Positions 1 through 9,899 of a stretch of 64,000 bases of DNA are shown here, one piece after another; positions within the stretch are counted from its first letter, which is position 1, and every line of letters starts with the position of its first letter. Below the pieces are notes generated by a model. The model saw only the letters and a program-made list of their open reading frames with translations. It was not told where the DNA came from and searched no databases. This DNA is from Bacteroidota bacterium (GTDB lineage: Bacteria; Bacteroidota; Bacteroidia; AKYH767-A; 2013-40CM-41-45): assembly GCA_016711505.1 (NCBI GenBank), contig JADJSV010000018.1:372001-436000 (forward strand), given 5' to 3'. Both the position numbers and the translations under genes were made by a program.

Positions 1-71
1 CTGAATAAATCATAAATGAGATCCTAATTGAGAGCACCCTGCAATAAACTCAATAATTTTTGTGAATGAGA

Positions 72-926
72 TTATTGAGGATGATGAACAACTCTTTGTG
101 GAAACGGAATCTCTATTCCTTCTTTATCGAATGCAACTTTAATTCTTTTACGAAGTTCTCCCGTTACATCCCATTGTTTGAGAGCTTGTGTTTCTCCCAG
201 AATTTTTATAATAATTGAAGAATCCGCAAATTCATCTACTCTTAAAAACTGAGGTGCTTTAATGATAAATTCTTTCCAGTTGCTATCTTGAGACAACTCC
301 AAACCCGCTCTATTTACAATTTGGATTACATGGTCCAGTTTTGAATTATATGAAACTCCGATATTCAAATTGACACGTGCAAAATCTTTCGAAAGGTTGG
401 CTACTTTTTTGATCTCTCCATGAGGGACATGATGCACTGTTCCGTCAAGATCTCTTAATGTTGTCAGACGTAAACTAATGTCTTCTACCAACCCTCCTGT
501 ACCATCAAAATTCACCACATCACCAATTCGATATTGGTTTTCGAGTATGATAAAGAATCCGGAAATTATATCACGGATCAGATATTGTCCTCCAAAACCC
601 ACAGCAAGGCCTATAATACCTAGTCCTGCTAAAATAGGGCCTACTGAAATACCTAATTCCTGAAGAATCATCAGGATTGCAATCATCATAATAATTATCC
701 TTGATGTCCAGGAAAAAATTCTGATAAGTGTATCTTCTCGTTTCTCTTCAGCTTGCTTTGATAAATATCTGTCGGATACAACAGCAACTCTGACAACCTT
801 TTCAATTGATTTATTAGCCAGTTTACTCAAAATATATGCTCCAAGTGCAATTAATATGATTTTAACTCCATGTGTTAACAACCATGGAATTGCCATTTTC
901 GTCCATTTTAAAAATATTTCTTCCAT
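72..926 (-). CDS. MscS-family mechanosensitive ion channel
   Basis: A small-conductance mechanosensitive channel of the inner membrane that opens on hypo-osmotic shock. The N-terminal third has hydrophobic segments, followed by the pore-lining helix region with the Gly/Ala-rich stretch GLGIIGLAVGFGGQ and the beta-domain signature that follows it (RIGDVVNFDGTGGLVEDI). The C-terminal half is the cytoplasmic cage with a RKRIKVAFDKEGIEIPFPQ-type ending, typical of the family. The ATG at 926 is preferred over an upstream one because the protein then begins directly before the first membrane segment. About 285 residues, the normal size for a short MscS homologue. It sits alone at the left edge, and nothing suggests an operon. 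Confidence 0.9.
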   Translation of the reverse strand: MEEIFLKWTKMAIPWLLTHGVKIILIALGAYILSKLANKSIEKVVRVAVVSDRYLSKQAEEKREDTLIRIFSWTSRIIIMMIAILMILQELGISVGPILAGLGIIGLAVGFGGQYLIRDIISGFFIILENQYRIGDVVNFDGTGGLVEDISLRLTTLRDLDGTVHHVPHGEIKKVANLSKDFARVNLNIGVSYNSKLDHVIQIVNRAGLELSQDSNWKEFIIKAPQFLRVDEFADSSIIIKILGETQALKQWDVTGELRKRIKVAFDKEGIEIPFPQRVVHHPQ

Positions 927-1106
927 TTTTATTACTCTTTTGTGTTGAATTAATTCCTTACAATACAAAATTTGTTCCTGTATTTGAAAAAGTTCAATTT
1001 ATAAAGGAGAATGATGTCCGGTAAATTCGAAAAGTTAGTTAATACAAAATAACTAATTGCGGCAAGTTAAGTCCAGCCGGTAATTTCAAATAATTTGTCT
1101 GTCAAC

Positions 1107-1889
1107 TTATCTCCTTATTGTTATAAATAGATAATCTCCAGATTCGCTTTTATACCGATTCTTTATTTCATCAAACAAATTGTTGTCAATGTCATTTCTT
1201 AATTTTGTGAGGCCGCATTCTACTTCTTCAGAATTCGCCAGTGAAGTGAATGATGAAATTCCGTTGCGGAATGTTTCTTCAAAATAGATATCAGGATTAT
1301 TTTTTCCGGAATACAGAAAGTGATCTTTAAGTTTATCCTCAATAAAGTAGATTTCTGTATTGGTAATTTTAAGATCCGTTGTTTTAATTGCTTCTTCTAT
1401 ACTGTGTAATGAAGGCATCTGTAAAATAGAAGACTTAAGCATTTTCGGGAAGTAATGATTTAACCAATAACCCTCCATTTGTTCGGACGTTGATGTAAAC
1501 AAAACAATTCTGCCGTTTTCTGAAAGTGTTCTGGCGATTTCTGAAAATGCTTTTTTAAGATCTTTCCAGTGATGTATAGTCAAGGTCCCGATTATTCCAT
1601 CAAAAAAATTATCTTCTGCAGGGAGTTGTTCAGCAAAACCGTTCAGCCATTTAATTTTTTTATTTCTGGATCTGGCTAAATCAAGCATTTGTTCTGAAGG
1701 ATCAATACCCCAGAAACTAAAACCATTTTGGGCTATGGCGATTGTATAATTTCCCGTACCGCAACCAATATCAAGATAGACCTGATTCAATTCAGGTTTC
1801 AAATGATGAATAAGTCTTTCTGTTAAAAATGGATCAGCTTGTCGTGTTAAATTGTATCCGGATCCGATATTGTCGTATAAAGTATCCAT
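1107..1889 (-). CDS. class I SAM-dependent methyltransferase
   Basis: A soluble methyltransferase of the Methyltransf_11/UbiE-like type using S-adenosylmethionine; the substrate is unknown. The SAM-binding motif I (LDIGCGTGNYT) lies near residues 39-49, motif II-like acid (GIDPSEQML) near 63-71, and the post-motif segment GIIGTLTIHHWKDL around 100-113 is typical. The length of 260 residues is normal. It is monocistronic here: the next gene ends about 118 bases away and belongs to another function. The C-terminal part after residue 150 is less conserved in this family and gives no substrate clue. Confidence 0.88.
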   Translation of the reverse strand: MDTLYDNIGSGYNLTRQADPFLTERLIHHLKPELNQVYLDIGCGTGNYTIAIAQNGFSFWGIDPSEQMLDLARSRNKKIKWLNGFAEQLPAEDNFFDGIIGTLTIHHWKDLKKAFSEIARTLSENGRIVLFTSTSEQMEGYWLNHYFPKMLKSSILQMPSLHSIEEAIKTTDLKITNTEIYFIEDKLKDHFLYSGKNNPDIYFEETFRNGISSFTSLANSEEVECGLTKLRNDIDNNLFDEIKNRYKSESGDYLFITIRR

Positions 1890-2006
1890 TTTTTTTAATG
1901 TGTTATTTTATGATATCAGACTTGTAAATCTTGATGTATGCATCCTGAAACCAAGGTAGTGTTTTATTTAAATGACGACAAAACATCTTGATTTGAAGCC
2001 GGGCGA

Positions 2007-2819
2007 TCAACCATTAGAAATAAATCCGGGATAGAGTAACATTCCGCCGTCAATGAAGAGGGTAGTGCCGTTTATATAATCGCTTTCATCTGAAGCAAGC
2101 CATACAGCGGCTTTGCCGACATCTTCGGTTTCGCCGATACGTCCATAAGGTATTAATGTAAGCAATTCCTTTTCTGCAGCCTGAGTATTCCACGCTTTAA
2201 TATTAATATGAGTCCGTATGGCGCCGGGAGCAATACTATTGATGCGGATCTTATGCTGTGCATATTCCTGTGCTATCGTTTTCATCAGCATCATGACCCC
2301 TCCTTTTGAAGCTGCATAATTAGCATGACCGGCCCAGGGTATCACTTCATGTACAGAACTGATGCAAATTATTTTTCCGGCAGATAGTGATGTTTGTTTT
2401 TGAATGCCACGCTTTAAAAATTCCCTGACTGCTTCTTTCGAACACAGAAATTGCGCGGTAAGATTTACATTTATAACTGCTTGCCATTGCTCTAATGTCA
2501 TTTCGATCAATGGTGCATCATTCTGAATTCCTGCATTATTTACAAGAATGTCTACTGTCCCTTCATTTGTTATCACGTCATGAAACATAGACTTTACCTG
2601 ATCTTCTATACTCACATCGGCCTGATAAATATTTGCTTTACCTCCTGACTGTCTGATTTCATCTTGTAATTTTTCAGCTTCTTCCCGCAATTTTGGAAAC
2701 GGATAGTTGATTATAACTGTAGCACCTTCTGTTGCCATTTCTCTTGCAATACCTGAACCTATTCCTGAATTGGCACCGGTAATAATTGCTATCTGATTTT
2801 TTAATCTTTCGCGGTTCAT
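2007..2819 (-). CDS. SDR-family oxidoreductase (glucose 1-dehydrogenase-like)
   Basis: Short-chain dehydrogenase/reductase with a Rossmann fold. The cofactor motif TGANSGIGSG is at residues 14-23, NNAG at 94-97, the catalytic Ser around 154-155 and Tyr168-x3-Lys172 (YAASK) are all present, so it should be active. The C-terminal IDGGMLLYPG is typical of glucose 1-dehydrogenase-like members. Its start overlaps the end of the following 6-phosphogluconate dehydrogenase gene by 4 bases (ATGA), indicating translational coupling. With the neighbours this suggests oxidation of glucose to gluconate feeding a 6-phosphogluconate route. That pathway assignment is inference from context; SDR specificity cannot be read from the sequence. 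Confidence 0.87.
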   Translation of the reverse strand: MNRERLKNQIAIITGANSGIGSGIAREMATEGATVIINYPFPKLREEAEKLQDEIRQSGGKANIYQADVSIEDQVKSMFHDVITNEGTVDILVNNAGIQNDAPLIEMTLEQWQAVINVNLTAQFLCSKEAVREFLKRGIQKQTSLSAGKIICISSVHEVIPWAGHANYAASKGGVMMLMKTIAQEYAQHKIRINSIAPGAIRTHINIKAWNTQAAEKELLTLIPYGRIGETEDVGKAAVWLASDESDYINGTTLFIDGGMLLYPGFISNG

Positions 2820-3784
2820 TTTATTTCTTCATACAGATACTGGTCACTATTACTAACTTTTCCGAATTTCCTTTCGTATTTAATACCATTATCTTCTCCG
2901 AACGGATGACCGCCAAAACCATTTCTCATCATTGCAATTGCTTTATCTGAAATGTGAACTTTTTCACGTGAAGCAAAAAGTTGCATAACAGATTGTGCAA
3001 TGACCGGAATCGGGATTTCCATTCTCAAAGCATCTGCTACCAACCAATTTACTTCACCTGTATCTTCGATGTATGATGGAACAGAATCGAAACTTTTTTT
3101 GTCGTCGTAAACCTGTTTCATCAGATCGATCAGCCAGGATCGGATAACTGAGCCATGCCCCCATACACCAAGAATTTCAGATATATTAAGTTCTTCCCTG
3201 AAATTTTTCAAGAGTGCCATGCCTTCTCCGATTGCTTGTAACATTCCGAATTCAATTCCATTATGAACTAACTTAACAAAATGACCCGAACCGGAACTTC
3301 CGGTATATATATATCCGTTTACTACCGCAAGATCTTTTAGAATTGGAGATACTTTTTTTACAGCTTTTTTATCTCCGCCGACCATAAAACACACACCTTC
3401 ACGTGCACCACTTACTCCTCCGCTGGTACCGCAGTCAAGAAAGTGAATTCCTTTTTCACTGAGCGAAGCAGCACGACGAATAGAATCGCCCCAATATGAA
3501 TTTCCACCATCTATAATTATATCTTCAGATTGAAGCAGTAAAGAAATTTCATTGAGTAGTTGATCAATAGCTTTTCCCGCAGGGATATATGTAAAAATTA
3601 TTTTTGGCGAGGGTAGGGATAATACCAATTCAGATAAATTTGATTTAATATTAATTCCGGTTTTATTATCATCGTTTTTAAGATATTTATCGAAGCCCAC
3701 GACCTCGTAGCCTTTTTCTAAGGCATTCATGCCAAGATTACTTCCCATTTTTCCTAAACCGATTATTCCAATTATTTTTTTCAT
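2816..3784 (-). CDS. gnd: 6-phosphogluconate dehydrogenase, decarboxylating (short GntZ type)
   Basis: Oxidative decarboxylation of 6-phosphogluconate to ribulose 5-phosphate. The N-terminal Rossmann motif (IGIIGLGKMGSN) is at residues 5-16, the substrate signature GTSGGVSGAREG is near 119-130 and the catalytic Lys/Asn block (FVKLVHNGIEFG) follows near 169-180. At 322 residues it belongs to the shorter, often NAD-preferring branch (GntZ/YqeC-like) rather than the 470-residue Gnd. It overlaps the SDR gene downstream by 4 bases and the cyclase-family pseudogene upstream by 4 bases, so the three genes form a tightly packed operon read leftwards, with the GH15 glucoamylase just upstream. Confidence 0.9.
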   Translation of the reverse strand: MKKIIGIIGLGKMGSNLGMNALEKGYEVVGFDKYLKNDDNKTGINIKSNLSELVLSLPSPKIIFTYIPAGKAIDQLLNEISLLLQSEDIIIDGGNSYWGDSIRRAASLSEKGIHFLDCGTSGGVSGAREGVCFMVGGDKKAVKKVSPILKDLAVVNGYIYTGSSGSGHFVKLVHNGIEFGMLQAIGEGMALLKNFREELNISEILGVWGHGSVIRSWLIDLMKQVYDDKKSFDSVPSYIEDTGEVNWLVADALRMEIPIPVIAQSVMQLFASREKVHISDKAIAMMRNGFGGHPFGEDNGIKYERKFGKVSNSDQYLYEEIK

Positions 3785-4431
3785 CTGATATTTATTTTTT
3801 TGAGAAGCACTCGTGCAGGTGCTCCGTCTGCATCTTTAATTTTCAAGGGGAGACAAATCATTTCATATTTTCCCGGAATAACATTGAAAAGAATTAATCC
3901 CTCAATGATCAGTATTTTCTTTTCAAGAAGTGTACGGTGTACTTCAGCTGCATGATCAAATTGGGCTACTGACAGATAATCCACGCCAATACAACTAATA
4001 CCGATCTCACTTAGATAAACTGCCGCATCGGTATCCAGTGAGATATAGTTTTTATTGAATGGTTCTGATATCCAATCAATGTCTGAGTTTTTTGTTTTAA
4101 AAATGATTAGATCGCCTGATCGTATTAAAAAAGATTTTATTTCCTTTAAAGTAATCTGATGCTCATCTTTTACCTGGAAAATGGTCACCCGGTCCGATCA
4201 TCCGGCTCATAGGTATCTGCAATGTATCTTCACCTTCTGAAAAAAAATGATTTTCTGCATCAATATGAGTTCCTGTATGAGCGCTGAATTTTAAAGCAGT
4301 CACATTGGCCTCATCTCCGTTTTGAATGGCAGAACTTTTTGGATCTTTACCGGAATATCACCTGGCCAGTGAACCATGTCATTTTGAATGCATGCTGTTA
4401 TGTCTATCCAATTTGCTTCATACCATTCCAT
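3781..4431 (-). pseudogene. cyclase-family protein (kynurenine formamidase-like), two frameshifts
   Basis: The C-terminal 135 residues are open from 4188, but the homologous N-terminal part continues upstream in other frames. An ATG at 4431 starts MEWYEANWIDITACIQNDMV followed by HWPGDIPVKIQKV; after a frame change near 4335-4350 comes the metal-binding motif HTGTHIDAENHF, and a second frame change at the GGG near 4190 leads into TIFQVKDEHQ. Together this is a complete Cyclase (PF04199-like) hydrolase of about 215 residues; HxGTHxD is the metal site. The Pro usually following Asp in the motif is Ala-Glu here. It overlaps gnd by 4 bases. The two indels may be real inactivation or sequencing errors. 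Confidence 0.72.
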
Positions 4432-4479
4432 GATCGTTTTTTTATTTGAAGAAATTCTGATGCGCCTTATTGCAGTTTT

Positions 4480-6321
4480 TCAGCCGCTTTCAGGAGCGTT
4501 TTTATTCCGGCTATTATTCAACTGTTTATTAAGATTGAAAGCAGCACTGATCAAACCCAGATGTGTAAAGGCTTGCGGGAAATTTCCCAGATGTTTCCCG
4601 TCAAATCCAAGTTGCTCTGAAAACAAACCCAAATGATTTCCATATCCGATCATCTTCTCAAAATACAACCGCGCTTTTTCAAGTTGACCGGATCGGGACA
4701 AGCACTCAACATACCAGAAAGTGCACATTGAAAATGTTCCTTCACGGCTATTCATTCCATCGTAAGCTGCAAATTCGTTTTTATATCTATATACCAATGA
4801 GTCGGAAACCAACTCACTTTCTATTTTCTTTAGTGTTGAAAGCCAGCGAGGGTCTTTCGGACTGATGAACCGGAAGAGAGGCATCAGTAATAAGGATGCA
4901 TCAACATGTGATGAACCTTTATGCTGAACAAATGATTTTTCTTCCTCATTCCAGAAATCAATGAAGATACTTTCGTAGATCAGATCACGTTGTCTTTTCC
5001 AGTTGTCATCGACAGGAAAGGATCTTTGTTCTGAAATTTTTATTGCTCTGTCAAAAGCCACCCAACTCATTAATCTGGAATATAAAAATTCTTTTTTTCC
5101 GCCTCTTACTTCCCATACACCTTCATCAGGTCTTCTCCAATTTTCTGCCAACCATGCGATTTGTTTTTTCAGATCTTCCCATAAATCATAGCCGATCTGT
5201 TCGCCATGTTTATTATACAGAAAAACGGCATCCATTAACTCACCGTAAATGTCGAGTTGAAGCTGATCATATGCTTCATTCCCGATACGAACCGGTGTGG
5301 ATTTCATGTAGCCTTCGAAGTGATCAAGAACTTTTTCTTTGAGCTGTCTTGACCCATCAATAGAGTACATTATTCCCAGTGATTTATGACCTTTAATGTC
5401 GCGGCATAATTTTTCAATCCAGCTAATGAAGTTTCCCGCTTCCTTAGTATAGCCGAGGACCATCAAAGCATAAATTGTAAAGGAGGCATCACGAATCCAT
5501 GTGTAGCGATAATCCCAGTTTCGTTCGCCCCCAATATATTCCGGAAGGCTGAATGTTGGTGCAGCAATCACTGAACCATATTTAAATGAGGTCAGAAGTT
5601 TTAAAACCAATGCTGAACGATTGACGATTTCTCGCCATCGTCCGTTGTATTGAGAGCGTTCTACCCATTCTTTCCAGTAATTGATAGTTCGGAATAGACT
5701 TTCTGTGATAAATAATTTAAAATCTTTACGCTCGTCATGTTCTTTTACAATATGTTCCAGGAGGAAATCGGCGGTTTCTTTTTCCTGCAGAGTAAATTCT
5801 GAATATACATCTCCATCCTGAATGAATAATTCAACACTACTGGTCAGCCGTAACGAAATGTTGTGTTCACCTTCGCTTTTAAACAGTACACAGTTCGCAG
5901 AAATTTGTTCCGCAGTATGAGACTGAAGAGCATAATTCAATCGTGGTTGACATAACATCTGATAATTTCCATTACCCCTTACATTTGTTACTCTTCTGAT
6001 AAGTTCACTGCCTTCATAAAGCTCTTCAACAGGCATAAAGTCTGTGATTTCGCTCACACCTTCGGCCGATAGAAATCTTGTAAGCAAGACATTGGTATCA
6101 GGAAGATAAAGTTGTTTGGTCTTCATTTCACCGAATTGTGGACGAATTTCAAAACGCCCGCCTTTTTTATCATCCAATAACGCAGCGAAAATTGTTGGCG
6201 AATCAAAATCCGGAAAACACATAAAATCTATGGATCCATTGAGATTGACCAAAGCGATTGTGTTCAGATCACCTATTATTCCATAATTTTCTATAGGAGA
6301 ATACATTCTTTCGAAATACAA
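4480..6321 (-). CDS. glycoside hydrolase family 15 protein (glucoamylase/trehalase-like)
   Basis: A cytoplasmic GH15 enzyme with an N-terminal super-beta-sandwich domain (YSPIENYGIIGDLNTIALV, DFMCFPDFDSPTIFAALLDD) and a C-terminal (alpha/alpha)6 barrel. The barrel contains GGERNWDYRYTWIRDASF, the usual substrate-binding block, and later REGTFSMCTFWYVECL, the region of the second catalytic acid. The length of 613 residues matches bacterial glucoamylase/trehalase-like proteins of this family, and no signal peptide is seen. A second in-frame ATG five codons downstream is an equally possible start. It lies about 50 bases upstream of the cyclase/gnd/SDR group and reads the same way, so glucose released from a glucan or trehalose could feed these enzymes (inference). 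Confidence 0.88.
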   Translation of the reverse strand: MYFERMYSPIENYGIIGDLNTIALVNLNGSIDFMCFPDFDSPTIFAALLDDKKGGRFEIRPQFGEMKTKQLYLPDTNVLLTRFLSAEGVSEITDFMPVEELYEGSELIRRVTNVRGNGNYQMLCQPRLNYALQSHTAEQISANCVLFKSEGEHNISLRLTSSVELFIQDGDVYSEFTLQEKETADFLLEHIVKEHDERKDFKLFITESLFRTINYWKEWVERSQYNGRWREIVNRSALVLKLLTSFKYGSVIAAPTFSLPEYIGGERNWDYRYTWIRDASFTIYALMVLGYTKEAGNFISWIEKLCRDIKGHKSLGIMYSIDGSRQLKEKVLDHFEGYMKSTPVRIGNEAYDQLQLDIYGELMDAVFLYNKHGEQIGYDLWEDLKKQIAWLAENWRRPDEGVWEVRGGKKEFLYSRLMSWVAFDRAIKISEQRSFPVDDNWKRQRDLIYESIFIDFWNEEEKSFVQHKGSSHVDASLLLMPLFRFISPKDPRWLSTLKKIESELVSDSLVYRYKNEFAAYDGMNSREGTFSMCTFWYVECLSRSGQLEKARLYFEKMIGYGNHLGLFSEQLGFDGKHLGNFPQAFTHLGLISAAFNLNKQLNNSRNKNAPESG

Positions 6322-6410
6322 TTTATATGCCTCCCCGATAAAATGAGAAAGAAAAAAAATTGATGGATTATCTGAAAAGAAAAAAATAAAATTTTGTAAT
6401 TGCGGTTTAA

Positions 6411-7632
6411 TTAACTTTTTGCCACTCTTTCAATTGTAAGCCCCTGGATTATTATACTGAACAGAACACAAAAGTAGGTTGCAATCAAAAGCAGGTTTTT
6501 TGTTTCACTGGTCGGAAGCGACAATGCCAAAGCAAGTGAAAGCCCGCCACGCAGGCCGCCCCAACCTATAATTCTTGCCTCTTTGCTGGTTAATTTCAAG
6601 AGTTTTGGAAAGACTAAATGCGGCAGATATACAACAACCAATCTGGATACTAAAACCAGAATCACAGAAAGAATTCCTATTGCCAGATATGTGAAGTTAA
6701 AATCAATAACAATAATTACGAAGGCAATTATTATAAACAGAATTGCATTCAGGATGACATCCAGCAATTCCCAGAATTTATTTATGTACTCCTGTGTAAT
6801 ATCGCTCATTGAAATATTGACTTTGTAATTGCCAACCATAAGTCCCATTACTACCATTGACAAAGCACCTGAAAGATGAAGATAGTTACAGAAAGAGTAA
6901 CCGGCCATCACAAAGGCGATTGTGAGAAGGATCTCCGTCTCATAATGATCAACAGATTTCATAAGTAAATACAATAAATATCCTAGTCCAAAACCCATCA
7001 GAATTCCTCCCACAGCCTCTTTCACAAATAAAATTCCAAAATGAGCAAAGCTGAAAGTGCCATTACTGAGAGAATCCAATAATGAAATATATACTACTAC
7101 GCCAACACCATCGTTAAATAAACTTTCACCAACAATTGTATATTCTGTTTTTTTTCGGAACCTTTGCTTTTTTTAATATTCCCAATACAGCAATCGGATC
7201 GGTAGGCGAGATTAGTGAACCGAAAATCAGGCAATAGATAAAATTTATGTGCAGATTAAAGGCCAGACTTAATCCATAAAACAGAATGGCAACGATGATA
7301 GTTGATAGCAGAACTCCACCCAAAGCGAATATTGCAATTGGTTTGATCTGTTCCTTGAGATTGCTCCAGTTGGTATGAAGTGATCCGGCAAAAAGTAAAA
7401 AACCTAAAAGGACATTCAGAATGATCTGATCAATATTGGCAAATTCTATATACTTTTTGATTTCATCGATTGGAATATCCATCCATAATTTGGAACTGAT
7501 CACCAGTAAGGATAATACAGTTGAGAGAAAAAATAAGCCTATTACAAATGGTAGTTTTAAGAATTTTTGATTTATATAGGAGAATCCTGCGGAAAGACAG
7601 ATCAAGATGGTTAAGGCGAAATAGATATTCAT
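6411..7632 (-). pseudogene. CPA1-type Na+/H+ antiporter (NhaP family), frameshifted
   Basis: Two adjacent reading frames together encode one cation/proton antiporter. The first (7632-7126) carries membrane helices and the motif FGSLISPTDPIAVLGILKKAKVP; the second begins GESLFNDGVGVVVYISLLDS and continues to 6411 with WGGLRGGLSLALALSLP. Both blocks are hallmark NhaP/NHE signatures, and they join perfectly if one A is removed from a run of eight A residues near 7155 (minus strand CCG-A8-C). As written the first frame ends after RIYNCW. About 405 residues when repaired. The homopolymer location makes a sequencing indel or slippage-type phase variation possible. The ClC gene lies just upstream. 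Confidence 0.85.
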
Positions 7633-7672
7633 TTATTTTCTTCTGCTGTAAATGGATTCTCAATGATAAAAA

Positions 7673-9070
7673 TTAAATTGATTTGGAAAAAGGCTTTTCT
7701 TCTTCCATGGAATCTATTTCTGAAAGATATTGTTCCTTCAGATGTTCATAAAGTGATCGCCTGCTTAACGATACTGCAACTAAATTCGAAAAAAGTGCTG
7801 TCAGCATGATATAGAATATTACGTTGTGACTATTGGTCATTTCCAGAACAAGAATTGAAGAAGTAAATGGACTTCTTGTTATACTTGTGAGGAAACCGGT
7901 CATCCCACAAAGAATTATCAGATTGGTTTCGGGATTTGATAAATGAAACCACTCAGCGAGTACTGCACCTATTGTTGCTCCTGCACTCAAGGAAGGAGCG
8001 AAAATTCCACCGGCTGCACCTGCTGAAAAAGAAAAAATCGGCCCGACCATTCTTAGAAAAGGAATGTACCATTCTATTTTTTTTTGATCGCTGAATAATG
8101 TAGAAACCATAATGTCTTTTCCTGAACCAAAAGTCCTGAAGTCAACTAAAATAGCCAAACCGGATATAATCAATCCACAGATAACTATGTAAATTATCTT
8201 AAGATAATTCTTCTTTAAATTTCTTTTTATTTTTAAAAAGTAGAGTAGTACCTTGCTCATTGCAATTCCAGAAATTCCCGCTAAGATTGATAAGGGAATT
8301 ATTGCTACAATTACCCAGGGAGTAATAAGATCGAGTGTCGGATATCCGAGGTAAAGGTAAGGCCCTAAAAAATTTAAAGCGGTTAATCCTGAAATTATAA
8401 CTCCGGTAAGCAATGCTGACTTAAAATAGCTGAAGTGTGTTTTTGTCAATTCTTCAAGAGCAAATACAATTCCTCCTAAAGGTGTATTAAAGGCAGCAGC
8501 AAGACCTGCAGCCGCACCGGTAACGATCATGTTTCTTCTGGAAATTTTCGGATACCATGCCGGTAAATAATCACCGATGGTTTTAAATATTGAAGCGGAT
8601 ATCTGTATCGTTGGACCTTCCCGGCCTATTACTCCACCTCCGAAAACCATTATCAGGCTGGAGAAAATTTTGGTGAAAATTATTCTCAGACTTAATAATG
8701 ATTTTACTTTATGATTGGTTTTGGGAGTGGATAATTCAATTGCGGCGGTTACTTGTGGTATTCCACTTCCTCTTGAAAAAGGCGCATATCTGTCGATAAT
8801 TTTCCACGCTAGCACAAAACAAACAGGAGTTATAATCAGGAATGACCAGCTTGCTCTTTCAAAAATGAATTTTGTTCCTGCTTCTGCTAATAAAAATAGT
8901 TTCGCATAAAAAACTGACACTATACCGGTGATAATTGCACAAAGCCAGTACGGAAATGCATTGAGTAAATTATTTTTTAATTTTTCATTATTTATTAAAT
9001 CAAATTTGGATTTTAGTATACTCTTTATTTTCCGTGATATATTCATTTCCTTATTTAATAATTCCTGCAT
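7673..9070 (-). CDS. ClC-family chloride channel/antiporter
   Basis: Integral membrane ClC protein of 465 residues with all three selectivity-filter motifs: GSGIPQ, GREGPTIQ and the third block GGIFAPSLSAGA. The glutamate in GREGP is the gating glutamate, so Cl-/H+ exchange is more likely than a simple channel. There is no C-terminal CBS domain. It is followed 40 bases downstream by the NhaP-type antiporter in the same direction, and the pairing suggests a role in pH, salt or osmotic homeostasis (inference). Confidence 0.92.
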   Translation of the reverse strand: MQELLNKEMNISRKIKSILKSKFDLINNEKLKNNLLNAFPYWLCAIITGIVSVFYAKLFLLAEAGTKFIFERASWSFLIITPVCFVLAWKIIDRYAPFSRGSGIPQVTAAIELSTPKTNHKVKSLLSLRIIFTKIFSSLIMVFGGGVIGREGPTIQISASIFKTIGDYLPAWYPKISRRNMIVTGAAAGLAAAFNTPLGGIVFALEELTKTHFSYFKSALLTGVIISGLTALNFLGPYLYLGYPTLDLITPWVIVAIIPLSILAGISGIAMSKVLLYFLKIKRNLKKNYLKIIYIVICGLIISGLAILVDFRTFGSGKDIMVSTLFSDQKKIEWYIPFLRMVGPIFSFSAGAAGGIFAPSLSAGATIGAVLAEWFHLSNPETNLIILCGMTGFLTSITRSPFTSSILVLEMTNSHNVIFYIMLTALFSNLVAVSLSRRSLYEHLKEQYLSEIDSMEEEKPFSKSI

Positions 9071-9167
9071 TATAAAGGATTACTGCAAACGTAACAATTT
9101 GTTCTATTGTAAATATGAATATTCCATTATGTATATAGCAGGCTTCTCGAATAAAGAAGGAATTTCG

Positions 9168-9836
9168 CTATGAGTCAAATTTAGAAGCATCCCATTCTAC
9201 ACCAGGTGGAAATAATTCCGATTTCCTTTTTTTCATTTCTGAAGCTATCAGTGCGCTGTTACCGCCTTTTTCATCAAGCTTAGAAATAATATTCATGTAA
9301 CTTTTCTCATCTCTGTTTTGACTGAGTGTAAAGACATTTTCGATTTTATCTGCCTTTATTTCAAATACTGTAATTCCTTGAAGCATTTTACTTAAGTATG
9401 AATCAGAAAGGTTATCATAAATTGTGGGAGACTTGGTATTTCCATTTTCAAATTTTAAAGTAAACTTTCGCATCAATTGAATTAATTCATCAGATGTCAT
9501 AAAATTCATTTTACCATTTACAAATACACTCATATAATTCCATGTAGACCCCATTTGTTGATTAGTATACCAGGTAGCGCTGACATAAGTACTGGGACCT
9601 GTAAACACAACCAATGCATTAGGATTTTCAATAAAAGCTTTATGATGATCTGTATTTCGCATAATGTGTCCCTGCAAAAACAATTCTCCATTTCTTTCTT
9701 CCAAGATAACAGGAATCTGAGTTGCAACCTGAGTGCCCGACAAATTACTTCCTGTCAAAAATGCAAAGGGATTCTCTTCGATAAAATCTTTTATTGTTTG
9801 TTTATCTTTTTCTTTGAAATAGGAGAAGTTGTACAT
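9168..9836 (-). CDS. PaiB-family FMN-binding protein
   Basis: A split-barrel FMN-binding protein related to PaiB (FMN_bind_2), named after a negative regulator of protease and sporulation genes in Bacillus; many members have unknown function. Diagnostic segments are the N-terminal NPFAFLTGS, the central GHIMRNTDHHKAF, and VFTGPSTYVSATWYTNQ, followed by STWNYMSVFVNGK. The length of 222 residues is normal. No HTH domain is present, so a direct DNA-binding role should not be assumed. Monocistronic by position. Confidence 0.85.
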   Translation of the reverse strand: MYNFSYFKEKDKQTIKDFIEENPFAFLTGSNLSGTQVATQIPVILEERNGELFLQGHIMRNTDHHKAFIENPNALVVFTGPSTYVSATWYTNQQMGSTWNYMSVFVNGKMNFMTSDELIQLMRKFTLKFENGNTKSPTIYDNLSDSYLSKMLQGITVFEIKADKIENVFTLSQNRDEKSYMNIISKLDEKGGNSALIASEMKKRKSELFPPGVEWDASKFDS

Positions 9837-9899
9837 GAATGACTTTGGTTACAAATGTTATAAAACGAAGATATGAAGTTATCTTTATAATTTGTTTGA

